The notes under the pieces were generated by a model. That model was not told where the DNA came from, searched no databases, and worked only from the letters and a program-made list of their open reading frames with translations. A program made the translations under genes and the position numbers. Below, one piece after another: positions 57,572 through 64,000 of a stretch of 64,000 nucleotides of DNA. Position 1 is the stretch's first letter; each line of letters opens with the position of its first letter. This DNA comes from an uncultured Lachnospiraceae bacterium (lineage in GTDB: Bacteria > Bacillota > Clostridia > Lachnospirales > Lachnospiraceae), in contig CALWES010000005.1 of assembly GCA_944377405.1 (NCBI GenBank), positions 1-64,000 on the forward strand, read 5' to 3'.

Positions 57572-58948
57572 ATGAAAGCAAAAAAGGTACTGGCAGTTGC
57601 ACTGAGCGCCGTACTTTTCGGCGCACTGGCAGGTGGAACCATGGTAGGCATCAATGTTATGGCGGAGAATGTGATCCCGGGCCTGTCACAGCTTGAAGAG
57701 ATACAGGAAAGCAGCCCGGAAACAGCTCCGGAAGCAGGGGAGACGGAGACCCAGCCGGCTTCCGAAAGCGGGAAGGAGACAGGATCTCAGACGGCAGCGG
57801 ATGTGCTGGATGTATCGGACATCGTTGAAGAGGCCATGCCCTCTGTAGTCAGCATTACCAACAAGATGGTGATCCAGCAGCAGGGCTACGGCAGTATCTT
57901 CGATTACTTCTATGGCGGCGGCGTACCACAGGAATATATGGCGGAGGCAGCGGGCTCCGGTGTCATTGTAAAGCAGACGGGGGACGAGCTTCTGATCGTG
58001 ACCAACAACCACGTAGTGGAGGATGCGAGTGAGATCTCCGTTACCTTCATCGACGGAGAAACCGTGGATGCAGCCATCAAGGGCACCGATTCCACCATGG
58101 ACCTGGCCATCGTGGCAGTAAAGCTGTCGGATATGCCGGAGGGCACCATGGACAAGATCAAGGTGGCCAGCCTGCATGACACGGAAGACCTGAAGCCGGG
58201 CCAGGGCGTCATCGCCATCGGTAATGCCCTTGGTTTCGGGCAGTCCGTAACCGTTGGCTATATTTCCGCCCTGGACCGTGAGATCACAACGGAGGAAGGA
58301 ACGAACTCCAACCTGATCCAGGTAGACGCGGCCATCAACCCCGGAAACTCCGGCGGAGCCCTTCTGAACATGGAGGGAGAGCTCATTGGCATCAATGTAG
58401 CCAAGGTGGCAGACTCCAAGGTAGAGGGCGTTGGCTATGCCATCCCCATCTATAAAGCCATGAACGTCATCGACAACCTGTCCAACGCAAAGACCAAGGT
58501 GGCCATCCCGGAGGACCAGCAGGGACGTCTGGGGGTCTATGTGAACACCGTGGACGCACAGGTCTCAAAGGCCCTGAACATGCCGGAGGGCGTGCTGGTA
58601 GTGGGCTTTGACAACGAGGACGGAAAGACCTCCGCAGCAGAGGAAGCCGGCATCAAGATGAACGATATCATCACGAAGTTCGACGGACAGGGGGTAAGCA
58701 CCGCAGAGGAACTTACGGGACTGGTGAAGTACTATGAAGCAGGCTCCACCGTTACCGTAACGGTACAGCGCCTGGAGGACGGAAGCTACAAGGAGCAGGA
58801 GATCCAGGTAACACTGGGAGCCAACCCGGATGCAAATGCCCAGACTCAGCCGGAAAGCCAGGAGGATGAGCAGATGCAGGGTGCGGATAACCCCAACGGA
58901 GATATCTACGACCTCTTCCGGAACTTCCTGGAGCAGTACCAGAACTAA
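57572..58948 (+). CDS. htrA: Membrane-anchored HtrA-type serine protease with PDZ domain
   Basis: 458 residues. N-terminal anchor (~5-30), a Ser/Glu/Thr linker, a trypsin-like domain with the triad His147 (VTNNHVV), Asp177 (TMDLAIV) and Ser260 (NPGNSGGALL), then one PDZ domain (~320-420, VEGFDNEDG-like VVGFDNEDGKTS and IITKFDGQGV) and an acidic Gln/Pro tail. It degrades misfolded exported proteins. GGAGGAATAA precedes ATG 57572. Own promoter region; own terminator. Confidence 0.93.
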   Translation: MKAKKVLAVALSAVLFGALAGGTMVGINVMAENVIPGLSQLEEIQESSPETAPEAGETETQPASESGKETGSQTAADVLDVSDIVEEAMPSVVSITNKMVIQQQGYGSIFDYFYGGGVPQEYMAEAAGSGVIVKQTGDELLIVTNNHVVEDASEISVTFIDGETVDAAIKGTDSTMDLAIVAVKLSDMPEGTMDKIKVASLHDTEDLKPGQGVIAIGNALGFGQSVTVGYISALDREITTEEGTNSNLIQVDAAINPGNSGGALLNMEGELIGINVAKVADSKVEGVGYAIPIYKAMNVIDNLSNAKTKVAIPEDQQGRLGVYVNTVDAQVSKALNMPEGVLVVGFDNEDGKTSAAEEAGIKMNDIITKFDGQGVSTAEELTGLVKYYEAGSTVTVTVQRLEDGSYKEQEIQVTLGANPDANAQTQPESQEDEQMQGADNPNGDIYDLFRNFLEQYQN

Positions 58949-59001
58949 AACAGGACGGGCAGATGCCTGTCAGGAAAAAATAACAAATTTGTAAGAGAAG
59001 G

Positions 59002-59041
59002 ATCGGCTGTTTTATGTTATACTTTGAAACAGCCGATTTTT
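59002..59041 (+). terminator. Terminator of htrA
   Basis: ATCGGCTGTTT (59002-59012) pairs perfectly with AAACAGCCGAT (59027-59037); T continues to 59041. A TATACT (59018-59023) in the loop might be a -10 for the next gene. Confidence 0.8.
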
Positions 59042-59101
59042 CGATATCAGTCGGTAACGGCCTGAAAATAAATAAGCGAACATGACTTCGGAGGAGATCT
59101 T

Positions 59102-59740
59102 ATGATAAAGAAAAAAGCAGCAGCCCTTTTTGCAGCAGCCATCCTGTCCGCAGCAGCCCTGGCAGGCTGTGCTCCCACAGAGCAGACGGTGGTACAGAGA
59201 GGACCGGACTTCAGCGAGACGGAGAACGTGGCCCTGGACTTCGTTCAGCTCCATAACGACACCCTGGAGTGCTTCGGGGGAGCCGAGGAGAACCCCTATG
59301 TATATATCCTGGATGTAAACGTATCCGGAGACAACGATGCAAAGACCATCAGCATCGATGCTGTCTGCATGGACGACACCACCAAGGAGGAAGCGGAGCA
59401 GTTTGCGGCAGCAGCCCTTCGCCATGCCAATGATTCGGCGGTGATCCAGTCCACGGAGTATGAGGTGAGCTCCCAGGAGAGCTTCGGCAACCTCTTTGAC
59501 AAGTACGCTCTGACCCTCACCGTAAGACCTGAGAGCACCAAGGACGATCCTTCCACCTATCTGGTGAACCTGCAGCTTGCAGCAGGGGATGAGATCCCCC
59601 TGAATCCTGACATCGAGACCTACGAGGAGGAATGGCAGGAGGGGCTGGACCGCTATATGGAGCAGGAAGCGAACCAGCCCGTGAAGCTGTCCGGAGACCC
59701 GGAGGAAAGCGGAGCGGAAGCGACTTCAGAAGCAGAGTAA
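59102..59740 (+). CDS. Lipoprotein of unknown function
   Basis: 212 residues. A typical lipoprotein signal (KKKAAALFAAAILSAAALAGC, Cys near residue 22 in lipobox LAGC) precedes an acidic alpha/beta-looking domain (LDFVQLHNDTLECFGG, YVYILDVNVSGDND) and a short Glu/Ser-rich tail. No known family is recognised. GGAGGA lies before ATG 59102. The cdaR gene starts 22 bases after its stop with no terminator between, so read-through is possible. Confidence 0.75.
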   Translation: MIKKKAAALFAAAILSAAALAGCAPTEQTVVQRGPDFSETENVALDFVQLHNDTLECFGGAEENPYVYILDVNVSGDNDAKTISIDAVCMDDTTKEEAEQFAAAALRHANDSAVIQSTEYEVSSQESFGNLFDKYALTLTVRPESTKDDPSTYLVNLQLAAGDEIPLNPDIETYEEEWQEGLDRYMEQEANQPVKLSGDPEESGAEATSEAE

Positions 59741-59762
59741 AGAATAAAAGCGGGATGTTCGT

Positions 59763-60887
59763 ATGCTGGATGTAGCACTGGCAAGAAAACTGATTGAAAG
59801 AGTAACGGAATACACATCTTACAATGTGAATATCATGGATGAAAACGGGGTGATTATTGCCAGCCGGAATCCGGAACGTATCGGAAGTTTCCATGAGGCT
59901 GCCTATCAGGTTCTTCATGGCAAAAAAGACATTATCAACGTCGAGTTTGATGATGAGTATCCGGGAGTGCTGCGGGGGATCAATATGGTAATCGATATTG
60001 ACGGCGAGCGGGAAGGTGTAGTGGGCGTGACCGGAGATCCGGAGGAGATCCGTCCTGTCGCATTGATCATGAAGATGGCGATTGAAACCATGATCAAATA
60101 CGAAAACCAAAAACTTCAGTCCCTGCGAAGACAGACCAGGAAGGAACGGTTTGCGGAAATCCTGACCCATGAGGAAAAACCGGACCCGAATTATATCCGC
60201 GAACTGGCAAAGGAACTGAAGTACAGAGAAGATCTTATCCGGATCCCGATTCTTTGCCAGCCATCCAGGCCGCGGTTTCTTGGCAGTTTGCTGGAAAAGA
60301 TCAAAAACAGCGATTCCCACAGTAGCGAAGATATCAGTTTTATCCTGGAGGATAAATACATTTTGATCTTTAAAACGCTGGCTCCTTCGGTGGCAAACAA
60401 TTTTTCCGATTACAAATATATCATTGCAGACTATCTGAGAAACGCCCTGCGCTGGCTGCGGGAAGAGGAACTTGGATGTCGTTTTTTCGTGGGGACCTTT
60501 CAGAATAATCTTACCCAGTACTACTATGCCTACAGGCATTGCCGCTGGCTTTTGGAAAATATCCGGACAGAACATTCCACGGTTTACTTTTACGACCATG
60601 TAGGACAGTATATGCAAAGGCTGATCCAGAAGAATGAACTGCAGCAGATATTCAATGTATTCGGAGGAAATCTGACGGCCGATTTCAAAAAAGATTACTG
60701 TACATTGATTGGGAGCTTACTGGAAAATGATTTCAATATAACAACGGCTGCAAAGCAGACTTTTATGCATAAAAACACATTCGTTTACCGTTACAATAAA
60801 ATCAGGGATATGCTCAACGTGAATCCCCAGGCTTCCTCTTGGGAAAAATGGCTGTTGCTGTATCTGTACTTTTATTTGAATCCGTAA
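59763..60887 (+). CDS. cdaR: CdaR-type regulator of glycerate/sugar-acid use
   Basis: 374 residues. N-terminal sensor domain (LDVALARKLIERVTEYTSYNVNIMD, GIIASRNPERIG-like VIIASRNPERIGSFHEAAY) of the sugar-diacid recognition family; C-terminal PucR-type helix-turn-helix (NDFNITTAAKQTFMHKNTFVYRYNKI, split around residues 320-346). In E. coli CdaR activates glucarate, galactarate and glycerate genes in response to glycerate. The neighbours, GntP permease and glycerate kinase, make the same role likely here. Confidence 0.9.
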   Translation: MLDVALARKLIERVTEYTSYNVNIMDENGVIIASRNPERIGSFHEAAYQVLHGKKDIINVEFDDEYPGVLRGINMVIDIDGEREGVVGVTGDPEEIRPVALIMKMAIETMIKYENQKLQSLRRQTRKERFAEILTHEEKPDPNYIRELAKELKYREDLIRIPILCQPSRPRFLGSLLEKIKNSDSHSSEDISFILEDKYILIFKTLAPSVANNFSDYKYIIADYLRNALRWLREEELGCRFFVGTFQNNLTQYYYAYRHCRWLLENIRTEHSTVYFYDHVGQYMQRLIQKNELQQIFNVFGGNLTADFKKDYCTLIGSLLENDFNITTAAKQTFMHKNTFVYRYNKIRDMLNVNPQASSWEKWLLLYLYFYLNP

Positions 60888-60906
60888 ATAAAAAACGAAC
60901 ATATGA

Positions 60907-60925
60907 TTTGTGTTTGGAACACAAA
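60907..60925 (+). promoter_or_regulatory. Palindromic operator upstream of gntP
   Basis: TTTGTGTT-TGG-AACACAAA, a perfect 8-3-8 palindrome, 92 bases before the permease start. It partly overlaps a TATGAT (60902-60907). Candidate site for CdaR. Confidence 0.6.
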
Positions 60926-60966
60926 AAATGTCTCGGAATTTATGCACCCGTATCCTGCAATTTAAA

Positions 60967-61010
60967 GGACCTTCTTGTTAAGATAGAGTATATCTTAAAA
61001 AAGGAGGTCC
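60967..61010 (+). promoter_or_regulatory. Hairpin that sequesters the gntP ribosome binding site
   Basis: TTAAGATA (60978-60985) and TATCTTAA (60991-60998) form an 8-bp stem with a 5-base loop; GGACCT (60967-60972) and AGGTCC (61005-61010) extend it beyond an internal loop. The Shine-Dalgarno AAGGAGG (61001-61007) is partly inside the outer stem, so translation may be kept low until the hairpin opens. Confidence 0.65.
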
Positions 61011-61016
61011 TGTTTT

Positions 61017-62408
61017 ATGACCGGTTTTCCACTTATTATTGCTTTTGTAATTGCCATAATTGTTATGATCATAGCGATCTCGAAATTCAAGATCCATCCG
61101 TTTTTGGCGATCATGACGATTTCCCTGATCCTGGGACTTGTGGCGGGCATCCCGCTTACGGATCAGACCGCAGCAGACGGAACCGTGACCCAGGGACTTG
61201 CCAACGTGATCGGAGCCGGATTCTCGGGAACCTTTACGAGCATCGGTATCGTGATTATCCTGGGAGCTCTGATCGGAACCATTCTGGAAAAAACGGGAGC
61301 CGCTCTGAAGCTTGCGGATATGGTGATTCATCTGGTTGGAAAAAATCATCCGGAGCTTGCTATTGAGCTTATGGGATGGGTTGTTTCCATACCGGTATTC
61401 TGCGATTCCGGTTTTGTTATCCTGAATCCCATCCGTAAGGCCCTTGTAAATCGTACTGGAGTATCTTCTGTGGCCATGACTGTGGCACTGTCCAGCGGCC
61501 TGTATATTTCCCATGTATTCATTCCGCCTACCCCGGGTCCTATTGCGGCAGCTTCGACCCTTGGAATTGGAAATAATATGCTGCTTGTTATGGGTATGGG
61601 AGCTCTCTGCTCTATCTTCCCGCTGATCGCAGGTTATTTCTATGCCACCTATATCGGAAAAAAGGTGACTTCAGATGATGAAGCCAATGCCAGCGATGTG
61701 AAAAAAACATATGAGGAACTGGTGGCAGAATACGGACATCTTCCAAACGGCCTGAATGCCCTGGCCCCCATTATCGTTCCAATCATCCTTATGGGACTAA
61801 GCTCAATAGCCTCAATGGCAGGCTGGACTGGTGCAGTGAGTGAGCTTCTGCAGTTCCTTGGTACGCCTATTATTGCACTGGCAGTTGGAACCGTCTTCGG
61901 CGTGTTCCAGCTTGCAACGGCGCAGCAGCTTGGCAGTTTCTATAAACTGACGGACGATACATTAAAAACTGTAGGACCGATCCTTTTCGTTACGGCAGCA
62001 GGAGGTGTACTGGGTAAGGTGATCGCCTCTACGGATCTGGTCAACTATATCACTCAGAACGCGACTCTTCTGGAGACCATCGGTATTTTCTTCCCGTTTA
62101 TTCTGGCAGCGATTCTCAAGACAGCCCAGGGATCTTCTACAGTCGCTCTTACTACGACTGCAGGTATCGTAGCTCCGATCCTTCCGGTATTAGGGCTGGA
62201 TTCACCGGTGCGGACAGCTCTTACGGTTATGGCGATTGGCGCAGGTGCTATGACGGTATCTCACGCTAATGACTCCTATTTCTGGGTGGTAACGAATTTT
62301 GGCGCCATGACGCCGGAAAAGGGTTACAAGACCCAAACCACTGCCACGCTGATTCTTGGCGTTTCCAGCATGGTGGAGATATTTATTCTTTCTCTAATCC
62401 TGCATTGA
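61017..62408 (+). CDS. GntP family gluconate/glycerate-type permease
   Basis: 463 residues, about 12-14 helices. Family motifs: KIHPFLAIMTISLILGLVAGIP (split over residues ~24-45), PVFCDSGFVILNPI, HVFIPPTPGPIAAA and SHANDSYFWVV. GntP proteins import gluconate or related acids with H+. Between CdaR and glycerate kinase the most likely substrate is glycerate or a sugar acid that yields it. Start ATG 61017, 9 bases after AAGGAGG. Confidence 0.92.
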   Translation: MTGFPLIIAFVIAIIVMIIAISKFKIHPFLAIMTISLILGLVAGIPLTDQTAADGTVTQGLANVIGAGFSGTFTSIGIVIILGALIGTILEKTGAALKLADMVIHLVGKNHPELAIELMGWVVSIPVFCDSGFVILNPIRKALVNRTGVSSVAMTVALSSGLYISHVFIPPTPGPIAAASTLGIGNNMLLVMGMGALCSIFPLIAGYFYATYIGKKVTSDDEANASDVKKTYEELVAEYGHLPNGLNALAPIIVPIILMGLSSIASMAGWTGAVSELLQFLGTPIIALAVGTVFGVFQLATAQQLGSFYKLTDDTLKTVGPILFVTAAGGVLGKVIASTDLVNYITQNATLLETIGIFFPFILAAILKTAQGSSTVALTTTAGIVAPILPVLGLDSPVRTALTVMAIGAGAMTVSHANDSYFWVVTNFGAMTPEKGYKTQTTATLILGVSSMVEIFILSLILH

Positions 62409-62426
62409 TAAGGGGGAAACAGCATA

Positions 62427-63569
62427 ATGAAGTTTCTGTTTGCATCAGACTCCTTCAAAGGAACTCTTTCCTCCCAACGGACTGGAGAGCTTTTGACCCA
62501 GGCTGCCCGGGAAATCTTTCCGGACTGCAGCTGCGATAGTATCGAGGTGGCGGACGGCGGAGAAGGAACCACGGATGCTATACTGGCAGCAGTCAGGGGA
62601 GAAAGGATAGAAGTATGTGTCCAGGGTCCCCTGTGGGAGGAAGTCCGGGCTTTTTACGGAAAGATAGACAACTGTCGGGCCGTTATGGAGATGGCGGAGG
62701 CTTCCGGCTTGCCTTTGGTGCCGGAGGGAAAAAGGGATCCGGAACGAACAACTTCCTATGGAACGGGAGAACTGATCCGGGATGCCCTTGAGAAGGGCTT
62801 TCGGGATATTTCCATTGCCATTGGAGGGTCCGCCACCAACGATGGAGGTATCGGCTGCATGAAAGCACTGGGAGTTCGCTTCCTGGACGAAAATGGTGCG
62901 GAGCTTAATGGATGCGGAGCAGATTTGATAAACATACGGAGTATTGATGTCTCCGGCTTGGATCCCAGGATCGCAGAGTGCCGTTTTACAGTCATGTGCG
63001 ATGTAAAAAATCCCCTTTGTGGAAAAGATGGTGCCACCTATACCTTTGGGAAACAAAAAGGTGGAACTCCGGAAAAACTGCAGAGGCTGGAAGCCGGGAT
63101 GTGCAATTACAGAAATATTCTGCAAAAGCAATTCGGAATCAATATGGATGAAGTGCCGGGAGCAGGGGCTGCCGGCGGGCTGGGTGCGTCCCTGATGGTC
63201 TTTCTGCATGGAAGACTAAGATCCGGGATCGAGACAGTCCTGGACCTGGTGGGTTTTGATCAGAAACTGCAGGGCGTCTCTCTGGTGGTGACCGGAGAAG
63301 GCGCGGTGGACTGGCAGTCTGTTTTCGGAAAAGTAATGCAGGGTGTCGGAATGCGCTGCAAAAAAGCCGGGATCCCGGCAGTGGCGATTGTAGGCAGCAT
63401 GGGAAATGGTGCTGAAGACATTTTTGCATGTGGCATTCAATCCATCATGACCACGGTAAATGCACCAATGGTTCTGGACGAGGCACTTGGCAGAGCTGAA
63501 GAATTGTATCTGAGTGCCGCCCGCAGATTGTTTCGGCTTCTGAAGGCCGGCATGGAGATTGCGGAATAA
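62427..63569 (+). CDS. Glycerate kinase
   Basis: 380 residues of the GarK/GlxK family. Motifs: ASDSFKGTLSS at the start, VADGGEGTTDAI, AIGGSATNDGGIGCMKALG and VTGEGAVDWQSVFGK. It phosphorylates D-glycerate, giving 2-phosphoglycerate in most members of this family, which enters lower glycolysis. 18 bases after the permease gene; the two form an operon. Confidence 0.95.
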   Translation: MKFLFASDSFKGTLSSQRTGELLTQAAREIFPDCSCDSIEVADGGEGTTDAILAAVRGERIEVCVQGPLWEEVRAFYGKIDNCRAVMEMAEASGLPLVPEGKRDPERTTSYGTGELIRDALEKGFRDISIAIGGSATNDGGIGCMKALGVRFLDENGAELNGCGADLINIRSIDVSGLDPRIAECRFTVMCDVKNPLCGKDGATYTFGKQKGGTPEKLQRLEAGMCNYRNILQKQFGINMDEVPGAGAAGGLGASLMVFLHGRLRSGIETVLDLVGFDQKLQGVSLVVTGEGAVDWQSVFGKVMQGVGMRCKKAGIPAVAIVGSMGNGAEDIFACGIQSIMTTVNAPMVLDEALGRAEELYLSAARRLFRLLKAGMEIAE

Positions 63570-63588
63570 AAATTTATAAGACGAAAAG

Positions 63589-63641
63589 AACCGGTCTTCC
63601 ATAGATCAGAAGAAAATTCTGAGTCTTGGAAGGCCGGTTTT
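63589..63641 (+). terminator. Terminator of the glycerate operon
   Basis: AACCGGTCTTCC (63589-63600) pairs with GGAAGGCCGGTT (63628-63639), one G-T pair, with an inner CAGAA-GAAAA-TTCTG hairpin; TT follows. It can also serve the converging kinase gene. Confidence 0.75.
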
Positions 63642-63674
63642 ATGTTGCCTGAATTTTTGTACAAAAAATGATTT

Positions 63675-64000
63675 TTACTCCAGAAGCTCCGGCTCCTTCT
63701 GCCGGATATAGGACTCCAGGGTGTTCCGGTCGATCAGGGCGGGAACCACTCCCTCCCGGGTGATGCTGAAGCCTGCGGCGTAGCCGGCGATGCGGATGGA
63801 GCGGTCCAGGTCATAGCCGTAAAGGAGATAGGAACTCAGGGCGGCGATGAAGGCGTCGCCGGCTCCCGTGTTGTCGATGGCTGCAAAGTCCATGGCGGGA
63901 TAGTATTTTTCCTGGGTCCCGGTCTTCAGGAAGCAGCCCTCGGCCCCCAGGGTCACGATGACGATCCGGACGCCCTGGCGGAGGAAATAGTCCGCCTTTT
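63675..64000 (-). CDS. PfkB-family carbohydrate kinase (partial, N-terminus off window)
   Basis: Only the last ~108 residues are present. The reading frame enters at the window edge (KADYFLRQGVRIVIVTLG), so the apparent GTG start at 63956 is internal. The PfkB signature 2, DNTGAGDAFIAALSSYLL with the catalytic Asp of GAGD, is clear. The substrate (ribose, fructose, nucleoside or other) cannot be told from this part. Minus strand, converging on the glycerate operon. Confidence 0.88.
   Translation of the reverse strand, partial: KADYFLRQGVRIVIVTLGAEGCFLKTGTQEKYYPAMDFAAIDNTGAGDAFIAALSSYLLYGYDLDRSIRIAGYAAGFSITREGVVPALIDRNTLESYIRQKEPELLE

Overview
The window looks like chromosome of a low-to-mid GC, Gram-positive anaerobe of the class Clostridia, most likely Lachnospiraceae. 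The evidence is a SCIFF ranthipeptide with its radical SAM maturase, two rubrerythrins, a PerR repressor, a fused flavodiiron protein, a Cof-type phosphatase, LicD and LytR-CpsA-Psr proteins, strong AGGAGG ribosome binding sites and TTGACA/TATAAT promoters. I see no phage, complete insertion sequence, CRISPR array, rRNA or tRNA.

Layout. 1-4532 (minus strand): a metal P-type ATPase with a DUF6110-type membrane partner, a TetR regulator and a truncated ABC exporter; two copies of a GTTAG-N6-CTAAC element sit on the -10 boxes of two promoters here. 4607-10933: a glycan-modification operon (RfbH-type dehydratase, LicD, glycosyltransferase, HAD phosphatase) that continues into two peptidoglycan-type hydrolases without signal peptides. 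10940-14804: zinc-dependent phospholipase C, L,D-transpeptidase, ispE and a GntR regulator. 14852-22503: a TetR-controlled RND efflux system (adaptor, pump and two TolC-family proteins). 22654-26728: recA-recX, a lactonase-like beta-propeller, and perR followed by reverse rubrerythrin, ending in a large cloverleaf-like inverted repeat.

26968-30271 (minus strand, more AT-rich): a small glycine-zipper protein, a lipoprotein with a duplicated 40-residue unit, and a four-gene overlapping operon DUF3791 - DUF3990 (ADP-ribosyltransferase-like) - small protein - MATE exporter. 30319-33375: the SCIFF precursor, an attenuator-like terminator, the maturase, and a decarboxylase-fold PLP enzyme. 33391-43175: rubrerythrin, signal peptidase I with an inserted Cys4 motif, an exported trigger-factor/FKBP lipoprotein, a GHMP kinase-rpiB-pepT-flippase operon, and a fused flavodiiron-rubredoxin-oxidoreductase. 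43295-47814: queT with a structured leader, a PHP phosphatase, a PIN-PhoH ATPase, and a second MATE exporter.

47966-58948: nucleoside salvage (udp-deoB), then cell-surface polymer genes (two GT2 proteins, a polyprenyl-phosphate sugar transferase, a LytR-CpsA-Psr protein) and a membrane HtrA protease. 59102-63569: a lipoprotein, then a glycerate-utilisation set (CdaR regulator, GntP permease with a Shine-Dalgarno-sequestering hairpin, glycerate kinase). The window ends inside a PfkB-family kinase on the minus strand.

Themes are cell-envelope glycan assembly, oxygen/peroxide defence, efflux (ABC, RND, two MATE, P-type ATPase) and a SCIFF system whose precursor carries two extra cysteines. No single cluster is proven to be a new system; the most promising leads are the DUF3791-DUF3990-MATE operon, the eight-cysteine SCIFF, the queT leader, the Cys4 insertion in signal peptidase, and the cloverleaf element after rubrerythrin.
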